Assembly (NCBI GenBank): GCA_958496175.1 | Contig: OY292276.1 | Span: forward strand, 24,818,001-24,882,000 | DNA length: 64,000 nucleotides | Direction: 5' to 3' | Source: Sisyra terminalis | Taxonomy: Eukaryota > Arthropoda > Insecta > Neuroptera > Sisyridae | Part shown: one piece after another, positions 47,537 to 58,320 of the stretch | Layout of the letters: the number at the start of each line of letters is the position of its first letter | How positions within the stretch are numbered: the first letter of the stretch is position 1 | Made by a program: the position numbers and the translations under genes | Notes under the pieces: generated by a model | Database searches by the model: none | Told to the model about the DNA's origin: nothing | What the model saw: the letters and a program-made list of their open reading frames with translations, nothing else

Positions 47537-47892
47537 ATAAATAAAATATATTGTGGTCTTATTATTGTAATATAATTTAGAAAAAAGAACTATACAAACG
47601 AAACTTAAAACAAAACTTAAACTTTACTATCAAAAATTAAAAAAAAGTTCAAAAAAATGTATTACTGACTTATTACCTAGATACGTATTTCGATTGGCAA
47701 GTAATTTTCTTCAGTAGTCCTCAAGTAGTATTGGCAATCGAAATACGTATCTGGGCAATTCGTCAGTAATACATTTGTTTGAACTTTTGTTCAGATATAT
47801 GTTGACAGTATACTTTTGTATATTATATAACAAAATAAGATCACAATGTATTTTATATACTGCCTAAACAGTATAACTGTTCAAAGTCCTCG
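47537..47892. mobile_element. Palindrome family C, inverted-orientation copy
   Basis: The left arm (ACCTAGATACGTATTTCGAT, GGCAAGTAATTTTCTTCAG) and right arm (GGCAATCGAAATACGTATCT, GGGCAATTCGTCAG, TTTGTTTGAACTTTTGTTCA) meet near 47730. The tail sequence (CAGTATAACTGTTCAAAGTC) is on the right, opposite to the copies at 39046 and 49992, so this copy is inserted in the other orientation. The central part of the right arm (CTGAGGA section) is deleted. Confidence 0.7.
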
Positions 47893-48885
47893 AAAAAAAA
47901 TTTACTCTATAAAAATGACCGTGATAAATTTGACATGGAAAGAGGGTTATAAATGTTTTAATCGTTTCACGAAATGCAAAAATACTGCTAATTTTAAGTT
48001 TTGCTGATTTAGGGTTGGTAGTTTCAAATCCAAATCGTGACATATATTTTTCAGGTAAAATTTCATCTGAAAATCATGCGTATTTTCACCTTGAAATAAT
48101 GATATGTGTTGGATGTATGTAACGGATATATTTTTTTCTATTGAAAAGCTCTCTTATGGGGTTGCAAGGGTTTCATGGCTTCAAAAAATCATTTTTTTAT
48201 TATCTTATTAATTTTAACATCACTCTAGATTATTGCCCTTAATTTTCAAGTTGATTCGAGTAATAGTTTCGGAAGTACAACCATCGGAAGCTAAGCATAC
48301 CGCAGGTCTATCGGTGAAGTTGCTCATCTGCTGACCATTTTTCTCTAACCTGTTCGACACAGTTCGACTATCAACATTTCTCGAGAACTACTCAACCGAT
48401 TTTTATGAAATTTTACACAGGCCTTTGAGATACAATTTACAAGGACTTGAACGAAGGATTCAACTTCAACTATTTAAAAAAGAGGAAAACAAATTTCACT
48501 GAAATTTTCATTTTTTGGTAAAATGGATAACCAAAAATCCAATTTTCACTTTTTTTTCATCGTCTAAATTTTTATTTATGGTCCTAACCAAAACACGTAT
48601 TTTCTTTTTCTTTTCACTTCGGATGATCCTGTCATGAGTTCCGCTGTCAACGCGGACACACCATTTTTCCGAAGGGTTAACGAAAATGACGTCGCAATGC
48701 TGGAGTTTTAAAAAATTTTGTACGAAAATGTCAGAAATTCTTTGTCAAATTTGAATATTTGAGACATTAAAAAGATTAAATAAAACAAAAAATTTTTTAT
48801 AAGGTTTTTTTTTTAATTGAAATTAAGCCGAATTTTCCCTGATTCTCATGTTACTCCTTAAGGATATGGTTACGGATTGCAATCA
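47893..48885. other. Probable unidentified interspersed repeat
   Basis: 48370-48425 (CTCGAGAACTACTCAACCGA then TTTTATGAAATTTTACACAGG) is reminiscent of strings seen in many arthropod DNA transposons, and 48640-48690 has CGCTGTCAACGCGGACAC and AATGACGTCGCAATG. No terminal repeats or coding sequence were found. Confidence 0.35.
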
Positions 48886-49147
48886 ATATAATTAAACTTA
48901 CTTAAGGTTTGGTTACGATGAAACTATTTGAATCTAACTAAAATAAATCTAGCTCTTTTGGTCTAATAAAACTTCCCAATCAATTTAGAAAAGATAGCAT
49001 TTCTTTTTTGAGTAAAGATGCTCAAAGTGGAATGTTAGTTATTTATAAAAAGGTTAGAGATAGAAGCATGGTGAATCGGTCCCAAGAAATATTTTAATGA
49101 TACTCAGCATAAATGCATGTACTACTAAAGTACACAAATTCTGGAAG
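48886..49147 (+). repeat. Dispersed repeat family, copy 2 (unknown class)
   Basis: Partner of 42880-43262 (shared GGTTTGGTTACGATGAAA and GCATGGTGAATCGGTCCC). It is cut on the right by the hAT remnant: similarity stops near 49147 at CTGGAAGTT, where the other copy continues. Confidence 0.65.
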
Positions 49148-49440
49148 TTAATAGTGTATTTTTTTAGAACTTAATTTTAGAATACAGGTTTTAAAATCAA
49201 AAGTAGGAATTTTTAGAAAGAAAAAATAAAACACAGATGATTCTTTGTTTTATTTACCATTTTAATTAGACAGAGTAAATATTACAAAAATTTGCAACTT
49301 GTAAGGAATAACAGTATATAAAGAATCAAAAAAAGTAAAGGAACAACGAACATCGTATGCATTTAAATCACCAAAAAGTGTAAATATCATATTTAGTCTA
49401 TATAGATTATTTAGACTATTTAGTGATACTATTACAAATT

Positions 49441-49655
49441 TTTGCAATGTGATCTTAATAAATATAATGCATCAATTGTACTATCATTAAGTCCCAGGAA
49501 AGTAATTTTGTGCAAAACTTTCCAGCTATCGAAAACGCTATTTTAGTATCTACGCTAGTTGGTGCTACTGTTAGCAAGGTGTGATATATTTTTTCCAAGT
49601 ATTTACCTGAAAATTGCTCATCTTCAAATAAATCTAATTCTCGTCGAATGATTTT
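49441..49655 (-). pseudogene. hAT transposase C-terminal domain, better preserved copy
   Basis: On the minus strand an uninterrupted frame gives KIIRRELDLFEDEQFSGKYL, EKIYHTLLTVAPTSVDTKIA and FSIAGKFCTKLLS. One frameshift later it reads NDSTIDALYLLRSHCK. The order of TVAPTSVDT, AFSxAG, KFCTK, IDALYLLR identifies the hAT dimerisation domain. About 70 codons survive. The RNase H-like catalytic core and zinc finger are absent, so it cannot act alone. Confidence 0.8.
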
Positions 49656-49991
49656 GAATAAAATAGATTCTTTTTTTTTAGTTGTCGATGGCTCTAATTT
49701 TTATTCAAGTAACTATTCCTTTTCACTATCAATACCCGGGGCGTTATTATCATCGTTAACTCTACCGAATTCATCTAAATGTGGATAGTTTTTGGGAAGA
49801 AAATTAAAGAAAACTTACTATAAGCTCGATAAAATTCGAATTGGTCTCTTTCCTTTTTTTAAATCATAATTTTTAAAATCATTACAGCCATGTAACCCAT
49901 GTAATACCCTAAGATATTTTTTTAATTCCAACTTTGTATTCACAACCACATCAATTTCACCCGTTAGGGTGACATAAACACGAAAACATAT

Positions 49992-50474
49992 CAAAATAAG
50001 ATTTTTTCGCTGACTTTGAACAGTTGTACTGTGTATACAATATATAGGATATATTACGGTCCAATTTATGTAGTATAATTTAATATAATAATATATAAAA
50101 ATCATACCATAAACTTAATTTTACCAGAAGTTCAAACAAAAATATTTGTGACGTATTGCCCAGATACGTATTTCGATTGCCGAGCAATCTTCCTTAGTGG
50201 TCATCAACTAGTTTGGATCACTCCGTAACTGATTTGTTATGATTCACAAAGTATCACACGGTGAATCATCACAAAGCAGTTACGGAATGATCCAAACTAC
50301 TTGATGACCACTGAGGAAGATTGCTTGGCAATCGAAATACGTATCTGGGCAATACGTCACAAATATTTTTGTTTGAACTTCTGTTCAAATTTATATTTAT
50401 GGTATGATTTTTATATATAATTATATTAAATTATACTACATAAATTGGACCGCAATATATCCTATATATTGTAT
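49992..50474. mobile_element. Palindrome family C, intact copy nested in hAT
   Basis: It is flanked by a perfect 14-bp direct repeat ACACGAAAACATAT (49978-49991 and 50475-50488). From the left come a 41-nt unpaired tail (49992-50032), a left arm from GTATACAATATATAGG to about 50240, a short loop and a right arm ending ATATTGTATAC. The arms are near-identical over about 210 bp (for example GATACGTATTTCGATTGCC versus GGCAATCGAAATACGTATC). The layout is that of paired inverted pseudo-LTRs of a Penelope-like retroelement without its reverse transcriptase gene. Other copies are at 14655, 39046 and 47537. Confidence 0.75.
50311..50358 (+). other. Hammerhead-like motif in family C
   Basis: The plus strand has CTGAGGA (50311-50317), one A, stem II GATTGC/GCAATC with a TTG loop, and GAAA (50334-50337). 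Two nucleotides later a 6-bp stem ACGTAT/ATACGT (50339-50344 with 50352-50357) closes immediately before C50358, where a hammerhead would cleave. Spacing between GAA and this stem is two nucleotides too long, and no stem I is visible, so it may be degenerate or only hammerhead-derived. Confidence 0.4.
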
Positions 50475-50645
50475 ACACGAAAACATATGTTATTTCGTTA
50501 TGATGACAATGCCTGAACGTATAGTGGAAATAATTTAAAAGATTTCTAGTACACAACGATATAAAAACTTGTAAATACCGGCATTACAAAATTGTACAAA
50601 CGGCTAATAATACCGGTAATCGGTATACCGAAATTGCAATCTCTA

Positions 50646-52064
50646 GATAAAGCCGTATAATTTACCTTTCTTGTTTTATTTCACTATTGTAGTTTTTATT
50701 TTAAATACTTACTTCAACAAATACATGAAGTAAAAAACCGTGTTTTAATATTCATTTTCAGGAATAAAATGTTCATATCTAATCAATAGCTATTTTATTA
50801 AATTTTCTGCGCTCAACAAAGCACTTTTATAAGTTCAAAGCTCATGTTACTTAAAAAAACGCTGCACGTCTACATCGTCATTAAATTTCAATTTAATAAT
50901 CGATGTACCTATTCTTGCTTCTTCTTTCTAAAAAAAATATTATAATTTTTATAATATTTCATATTATATAGTAATAGACGACTTTCACAATATACTCCAA
51001 CCTTTAATGTAGCATTAAGAGTTGAAGCAATCGATCAATATTAAATATACATTTTTTGCTGCATCTAGTATTTCAAAATAAATTAAACTTTTAATTTGAT
51101 CTCTTGACAAAAAAAAAGAAGAATTGTATAAAGTTTCAATTAACTTTGCATTTTGTTGGGATCTCTGACTATTTTATTTGGTTTTATTGTAAAAAATTCT
51201 TCGGTTAAGTATATTGGAATTTAAAGCTTTCGTAACTTTTAAAAGCTTTTGAAAAACACAAAACTTTACATGGAATGATACATTTTTATTGTTGAAAGTT
51301 AGAAAAAGTGCGATGTTATTGTTATTACTATGCAAATGTAGTCGTTTAAAATTCAAGTTAATTATTAACAATATTCTCACGTTCTTATTTTCATAACTCT
51401 ATTTAGAGGCGATATTTTGAAACTCTGGCAAGTCACAACATCTGCCAGTACAACACGTAAATTAAGCATTAAGTATTTTGAACACACGATTTCCAAAACT
51501 ATTGTTTCGAAATCCAAGATTATTTATGTAAATTTATCGCACACAAGTCCAACAATATAATTGAGTTTAACTCAAATTAATCCTGAAAAGCAGAGCTTTT
51601 TTTCGTTTTTAAATGCTCGATGAGTCGAACGCTGAATTATGTGACGTTTCACATTAAGTGGTTGTTGTGAGAATATTACAGCAATTTTCATTACGAAAAA
51701 GTGGAACATTGTGATGATGGATTAATGTGTTGCTCTTTACAAGCCGAGTAAGTCTCAAAGGGCTCTAAAATGACAGTCAAAATAATGAATTCAGTTTTAA
51801 ACCTTCAACCCTATGACACCAATAGAATAACAGCGACGGCTTGGGATTTTTGTTGATTGATTTACCAACGCCTTGATAACAAAAATTTAATTATTCATTA
51901 TAATTTTTTTGAAGTGAGAATTTTTATGTAATAAAAGTAGTAACGTAAAGCGAAAAGTGCATTTTAAATACATATAATTTTTATGAGTTTTTTAAAGCTC
52001 GTTCAAAAAGTATAACTTAATTTATTTTTGACACTAATTAACGAATTTGTTTCGACACTTAAAA
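50646..52064. other. AT-rich stretch, nothing recognised
   Basis: No gene was recognised. A slightly GC-richer patch is at 51600-51860. Confidence 0.45.
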
Positions 52065-52925
52065 TTTAAGTCCAAATAACTATTTTTATATTTTTTAACA
52101 AGTCAACCAAATTTTACCGCTCTAACTTATAACTGTAAGTCAGTTTTAAATAATCAGTCCATTCTTTTGCGAAATACCATATTCCGTTTATAACGTAGCT
52201 TTTTTAGTTACTCGGCAATTTTTAGAGTAAAACTAAAAAAATTCTTTCAAAACTTTTATAAAGTTCATAAATTGTTTCTTAACCGATGGAAAAACCAAAA
52301 TTGTCAGATCGAAACGTGTATTTTTTATGAACCAAACTGACATTGTCCTGCATTTGTATATTATAAAAGCTGAAAATAAATAAATTGATATATATTTATA
52401 TTTTAAATAATAAATTTATTGTTTTATTTTATTTAACAGATTAATACAGATAATATATATAATTAATTTATATTTTGCTTATGTTTTCCTTCGCGATTAC
52501 ATTTAAAACTTACTTTCGTAATAATTTAAACTATTCATCAAATTTTACCTCCTATACTTATGACTTTAAGTCCGGATTAAATACTCAGTCGCTTTTTTTA
52601 CGAAATTTTCAGCTTATAACGTAGCTTTTTTAGTTATTCGAAAATTTTTGAGTAAGACTAATTAAGTTCTTTCAAAAATTTATACTGTTTTTAGCCGATG
52701 AAATTTATCAGGAAATTATCAGTTCAAAAAGTATACTTATTAAAGAATCAAACTGACATTGTCGTGAATGTGTATATTATAAATACTGATACTAAATAAA
52801 TTGAAATTTATTTATATTTTCAATTATAAAGTTATTTTTTTTATTTTATGTACAGATTAGTACAGATAATGTTTATAATTTCTTCTACTTATGTTTTCCT
52901 TCGTAATTATATTTAAAATTTACTT
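52065..52925 (+). repeat. Two-copy tandem duplication, unit about 410-430 bp
   Basis: Unit 1 (about 52065-52495) and unit 2 (about 52496-52925) share, in order: CAAATTTTACC, ATAACGTAGCTTTTTTAGTTA (one of the best conserved parts, 52193 and 52618), TTCTTTCAAAA, AAACTGACATTGTC, TGTATATTATAAA, TTTAT-ATTTT and TTATGTTTTCCTTCG (52477 and 52887). Divergence is substantial, so it is an old duplication, or the remnant of a satellite array. No third unit was found on either side. Confidence 0.75.
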
Positions 52926-53502
52926 TTCTTTGTTTTCTTTATTATTAGAATTATTAACCAATTACTAATTGCTACTATTTAATATAACTAAAGTCGCTTA
53001 AAATTACTAATTGAACACAACCACTATTTGGTAATATAGAATATACCACTAGCTCTACACATTGACACCGATTCGGAAATCAAAAAATATTCTTTTGAGT
53101 TTTGACTTCTACAAAGATCAATGTTATTTCCTTATGATTCAGAATTAAAAGAAATTATAAAAACATATTAGTGAAACTTCAAAAACTCCTTTAGAGACCG
53201 CTAGCATCCTTCTCTAAACTCAGTATACTGTCCTTCTGAATATACTTTCTTCAAATAAGTTTCGAGAAAAATGGTTACATCTTTGAAAATATCAATTTAA
53301 GCGCGAAAGTAACAATAAAAATTTCCCTTGACAACCCGCAACTTCCTTCGATGTACCTGTTGTTGTGGGGCTATTAAATCGGATTTAATAAAAACATATT
53401 CGTATATGAATACAAAGTTGAATAATTTTTTTTAAACAATCGGTAAAGCATTTTGGTAGATTTATTATTTTGAACAATTAATCACTATACTTATATACCT
53501 AT
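52926..53502. other. AT-rich stretch, nothing recognised
   Basis: No gene or element was seen. Confidence 0.5.
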
Positions 53503-53682
53503 ATATCGCGAAACTTTTGACCTTACGGACCACTAAAATCATAATTTAAATCCCGCAGACCACGTATAAGTTTTTTTAATGTTAAATATATTTTATTTCA
53601 GTTAAGTATATTCCACATTTCTCTGGGGACCACCGAAATTTTTTCGTCTGTGAACCACAGTAATTCAAGGTTTACCGCACTT
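53503..53682. repeat. Interspersed repeat, hAT-end-like, copy 2
   Basis: Inverted relative to 32296-32465. Contains AAACTTTTGACCTTACGGAC, ATAATTTAAATCCCGC, TTAAGTATATTCCACAT and GGGGACCACCGAAATTTT. The terminus TIR-like CAGTGGTC is eroded here. Confidence 0.55.
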
Positions 53683-54319
53683 AATTATATTTACCGAAAA
53701 ATTTGGTAAATCATTTCTATATTGTAAATATTGTAGTTCACACTTACACATGCACAAAAATTAAGTTAGTAGTAAAATGTTATTCTTAGCCACTCAAGTT
53801 AGGAAAGTAAAATCATTTTTTAAAAGAATAAAATCCTCCTTCATATTAATATCAAATCTTCTAAATTACTGTGATTAGCTCTTCTTGAGTCGGCGCCAAA
53901 TAATAAATCAACAGCAATTATTAAACAAATAAAAAAATTTGTAAAAAAATGTTTTTCTCTGTATTTTTCTGATTTTAAACTTCGGGTACCAATCGCATCG
54001 CATTATAAGCTACTCTGCAATTGTCATTATTCCACACTTTAAATATTTAATTTAAGTCATTGATAGTTTGACGTGGACTCAAAATTAAAGATACTTTAGT
54101 TTGGAAGCTAAGAAGAGTAGATATTAATTTTTATTTTTCGCTTCTCAGTTCCTTTTTTCGTGGGTTCAATGTTTTAGTAACAAATAATAATTTTTTATAT
54201 AAGGCTAATATTAACTGTGTAAATATATTTTGTTGATCTCTTGCCACCGACTATAATACCGGCTATAAAACCGACTTCAAAAAAATTGTTTTTTGTCAAT
54301 GACAAAATAAAAAATAAAA
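53683..54319. other. AT-rich stretch, nothing recognised
   Basis: No gene was seen. A short motif pair ACCGACTATAATACCGGCTA is near 54247. Confidence 0.45.
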
Positions 54320-54483
54320 GCCTACTGGTGGCCAAGTGGTTAAGGGAGCCGCTTCAAAATTGGTAGGTGTTGAATTAAATCCTTATATCGAGCAAATTTC
54401 AATATTTCTCGATTTTCAGTTTTTATTAATCCTAGAGTCGCTAAAGATTTCAGTAGTTATTAAACAACGATAAATAAAAAAAA
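54320..54483 (+). repeat. tRNA-derived SINE, copy 4
   Basis: The head GCCTACTGGTGGCCAAGTGG and body CTCGATTTTCAGTTTTTATT, CCTAGAGTCGCTAAAG and AGTAGTTATTAAAC, ending in AAATAAAAAAAA, match copy 1 over the full length. The B box is mutated (GAATTAAATCC). Confidence 0.85.
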
Positions 54484-55888
54484 TGACGCTTCTTGTCTAA
54501 TTCAATGGGCATAAAAACGAATTAAGAATTGCGGTTTGTTTTAAATTCTACTAAAGTGTATGCTGAATAATTTTTTTCTTTAATGAACAAACACGTAGAA
54601 GATTATTCTTCACAACGAAGCTACATTCTAATGTGTTTTAAAACAACATTGATAGGACAGTCATAAATTTTCCTCTTCCAAACTTCTTATTAAAGTCAAA
54701 ATAGATACGCAAAACTTTTACGCATTTAGTTTTCAGATCACTCCAAAATAAATTCAATTTATTTGTATTAAATTGGAACTTTTTTTGTAGGTTTTCACAT
54801 GGAAGGTAAAATATTATTGTTAAACTATAAATAACAACGTTCTCCATCTGCAAATAAACAGTTCCATTTATTAGGAAAGTTTGTGAGCAACGTCTGTGTT
54901 TGTTCCATCCACAATTGTTGGTTTTGGTTAACCAATCATCAAGAATAAAGATTTCAAGATTGTTACGTGGAAATGCGGTACGTTGGGTTAAATACAGAAA
55001 GGTGTATCCTGAGTATACTGTAACCGAGTTACTGTTATTGACTCGAGTAGTTTAGACTACAGATTGTACAAAAGCATTGTTTTGATTTCACTGCTAGCTA
55101 TTGCTATATTATACACAAGATGCTCATTATTTTGTTATGTACGTTATCTTAACAATAAGATGATTCGAATTAAAATTTTTAATCGAAAAAAGACTCATTA
55201 CGATTGTTTGAGCTTTGATTCACTGTCGTTTTGAATAAAGCAAAGATTCGATTCGATATGATAAAGAAAATGCAGTGGAGATAGAGACTGAGTGGCTTCA
55301 CACTTGAATACAACGTATTTCAATCAGGAGATCCTCCGGCATGAAAGAGTGCGCCATTAGTGAGAAAATTCCGGGTTGACTTGGGCCAGGCTTCGGGCAC
55401 TTTGATTCTATCTATCCGTCTATCTAACGCCATTATGTTGGCGAACACGTTTCTCTCATTCGATGCTATATCTCACATCTCACTATTTCTCAGTATAATC
55501 TTAAATCTACTTGCTTTTGCTTTTTTATGCAGTTCACATGCAACTTCTTCACTAAATGCAACGATACCAAGCAGCATCCATGAAAGAAAGGAAGCTTGCA
55601 CACAATTCAAATGTAGTACTTATCAAGCTTTGTGTTAAAAATCGTGAGGTTTCAATTTAAAAATTAATCAACAAACAAAATAATTTTGATTAAAAAATGG
55701 AAATATTTTTTTTCGAATAAAAATACTATACAGTGACTCATCGTTAGTTGAAGTTTGAGTGATTGACTTTGAAACAAAGCTTTAATTTTTAATTTACAAT
55801 AAATGTATTTTGCTTATTGCATTACATAATGTATAAATTGCAAAATATATTATTTGGAAATGAAATTAAAAAAAAAAACACATGTGTG
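54484..55888. other. AT-rich sequence with a GC-richer island at 55330-55640
   Basis: The island (GATCCTCCGGCATGAAAG, GACTTGGGCCAGGCTTCGG) holds a 92-codon plus frame (55360-55638) with a hydrophobic middle (SLFLSIILNLLAFAFLCSS). It has no known domain and a weak start. It may be noncoding. The rest shows no gene or repeat. Confidence 0.35.
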
Positions 55889-56089
55889 CAGTTCACACGC
55901 GGTAAAAGTGAAACCTTCAAAAAAGATGAACTCAAGATATTGAGACGAATGTAAGATTTTATGAGTAGGATAATTGTAGGGTTTATTTAACGATTTATTA
56001 ACATATATTACATAAATTTATCCTGAATCAAAATTTGCATTTTCGATAAATAATACGAGAGCTTATAATAATGGAAGTATGAAACAAAT
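55889..56089 (+). repeat. Dispersed repeat family, copy 2
   Basis: Partner of 6438-6673 (CAGTTCACACGCGG, AAAAGTGAAACCTTCAAAAA, TTGAGACGAATGTAAG, GCATTTTCGATAAATAA). It ends at about the same point as copy 1 and is not followed by the 75-bp array. Confidence 0.65.
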
Positions 56090-56390
56090 CCAGTTGTGGT
56101 AAAGATGCTGGTATCGTTTAATATTTGAAACTATTGTATTTGGACATCATTGGAATTACGTTTTTCTCAATTGCTTGAAAATACCTGCAGCACACTAAAA
56201 TACTATCATTTGCATTAGAATTTTTGATTATTATTCATAAAAGATCTTCATGTCCTGGGCGTTGTAGTTTTAAATTTCGTTGGAATCACAATCGTTCACA
56301 AAAGGAGCACATATTATGATCGAACATATTGTTAAAAAATTTTAACGAAATTCTTTAAGAGTAAATTTATTGCGACGAATTTGTGAGTAC

Positions 56391-56715
56391 CTAAGGAATC
56401 AACTGTACATTCATTTGAGTAGCACCTGAAAAACAGTTCATAATATTATGTGATATCAGAATTAATTTTAAATTAGTTTTTATTTTATTGAAATTTCGTG
56501 ATTAAGGACGAAATATGCGATTAGAAAATATTTAAGTACTTACTAGCATCATTTTCACTATTTTGCACAGTCGAATCATTATTAAACGTATAAGAACTAT
56601 TATTTTTCTTATTTAATAATGCTTTTCGGCGTGCCCGAAATTCACGGACACGTTCTGTTGAACCTTTTGACGTCTTTATAGCCTTGTTTTCTTTACTTTT
56701 TTTTTTGATAATCAT
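56391..56715 (-). CDS. Candidate small two-exon gene with basic RVREFRARRKA motif
   Basis: Exon 1 (56715-56544) starts MIIKKKSKENKAIKTSKGS, continues TERVREFRARRKALLNKKN and ends in an Asn/Ser/Asp-rich stretch. The ERVREFRAR-R/K motif is a highly basic N-terminal segment that I associate with insect gene families linked to transposons, though I cannot name the family. A strong donor GTAAGT follows GATGCTA at 56543. After a 118-bp intron, a good acceptor (CTGTTTTTCAG, cleavage before 56425) joins in frame to exon 2 (56425-56391), giving SATQMNVQLIP and TAG. The total is 68 residues. A second donor-like site overlaps the stop (TTAG then GTACTC), so the real gene may splice onward. It could also be a TE-derived or pseudogenised 5' exon. 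Confidence 0.4.
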
Positions 56716-57859
56716 GACAGTAATCCGTATTCATTTACGGCAAACTTGAAAATTGATTTTATTAAAATAATGAAACGTTTATGCTCACAATTATAATAAG
56801 CAATTTGTCGCTATGAAAATCATTCTGAAGTAGCGTAATATGCAGGCGCGCACAACCATAAGAAATAGTAATGTTTCCTACCTCATTCTCTCTCATGTTA
56901 AATCTAATAGATTTATGTATACGTTTCTCTTTTTATTACCGATTTCCGTTTCCATTTCATAAAATTTCAAGTCACAACGATGCTTAAGAAGTCCGTTTTC
57001 GTTTCCGTAAGTTTCCGTTTCAAAAATCATTCTTAGTGCTGTAAGTACAAAATAATATTGTTATGACGAACATTTTTGATTGGGAGATTTCGACAACAAT
57101 ATTGATTTTGAGCATCTTTGGACCTATCGTAACTATGTACCTTCGGTACGACACTTCTATTTAAACATAATGTGTAAAAGTAATTCTCACCAAATATTGG
57201 CACTCTTGTCCTTTTAGTTCTTACAAAAATCTAAGTGACCTAAGATGGTAATTTTTTTTACCTGAAAAGAACATTATTTGAGCTAATGGTGAAGGTTTTA
57301 ATTTTTGAACCATATGAACATGAATATACTTCTAAAGAATAATAAATAAAAAGTACCCTGTAAATTATTCCCTCACTATGTCCCCAACTTGAGATTTGCA
57401 TATTTTTGATATTATAAATCAAACATTTTTCATTAAAAAATGGTTTGCAAATTTGACTAATCGATTAAAAACGCAATATATTTTCAAAAATATTTTGAGT
57501 TTACAATAGAAAGAAAAGAACACGTTTTTAATTATATTTTTTAATATGCGTCTCATGAAAGAAAACCTTTACTATCGTTCGACTTATGAACGCATAAGTA
57601 ATTTATATTTTACCAGTTGAGTACTGTTTAAGAGCTTTCGCCTGGAAAAATTTTGGCTGAGAGAAATAAATCTGGAAATTTCAACGGAAAACAGGGAATT
57701 GTTTAAACTTAAATTCCATCGTTTCAAATGAAATGGAAAGTTTGTAAGCATTCTAACAAATCAATTGTGAAGAGTATACTTAATTGCCATAGTCTTAGCT
57801 ATTGGCATTTTTGTAAATGTGTTTCGTTTTTGTTTTTATTGAATATTGTAAAGCTTAAA
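56716..57859. other. Upstream of the candidate gene; repeated TTTCCGT strings
   Basis: 56940-57025 contains five TTTCCGTTT-like strings (read as GGAAACG on the gene strand) within 90 bp, and a purine-rich AGAGAGAATGAGG element lies near 56885. No other gene or repeat copy was recognised. Confidence 0.35.
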
Positions 57860-58320
57860 AGCTTTTTTCGATATGAAAGCTGATGGTGCGAACGAACGAA
57901 AGAAAATGGGAAAACATTAACGACTGCACAGTGGTACATGTTGACATTATTCTTGACATCGTAAAGTAAGTAAGCAAGCCGTAAAGCGCAATCGAGTGCG
58001 ACAAGTACCTTCCGTACGAGTGGCAGAAAATAATTTCGAGACATATCTGGGATCTATCACTAGAAGACAGGACACTTTATTTCCTGTCATCGTTTTCCAC
58101 ATTGTTTTTCGCCCGAGAAACTTTTCACCGACAAGCTGAATTCGGCTGCAGACACAAAAGAAACGACAGCTGCGGCAAATACTCGCGGACTTTATTGGTT
58201 TTACAATATCAGACTCAATATTGGAATGATGATCCGCTTTCAATTGTTCTGTCGAATCGAATTCGTGTTGCTAAACGCAATTTTGACGAAGCCATTTTTG
58301 TTAGGTGCACATAGAAACAT
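57860..58320. promoter_or_regulatory. GC-richer unique island
   Basis: Open frames on both strands overlap here (57947-58243 and 57799-58044 minus, 58102-58314 plus), which is expected of a GC-richer noncoding block. Contains GCTGCAGACACAAAAG and CGACAGCTGCGGCAAATAC (E-box CAGCTG). No repeat copies. Confidence 0.25.

Larger units (their letters stand above)
49148..50645 (-). mobile_element. hAT-superfamily transposon remnant, copy 2, with nested insertion
   Basis: Collinear with copy 1 (2142-2915): left part AGAATACAGG-TTTT, transposase tail on the minus strand, then TAGTGGAAATAATTTAAAAG at about 50520 matching copy 1 near 2870. The right terminus on the minus strand is CTAGAGATTGCAATTTCGG, pairing with copy 1's GGGATTGCAAAACTGG. 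A family C palindrome (49992-50474) interrupts it. The left terminal repeat is eroded. Confidence 0.7.
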
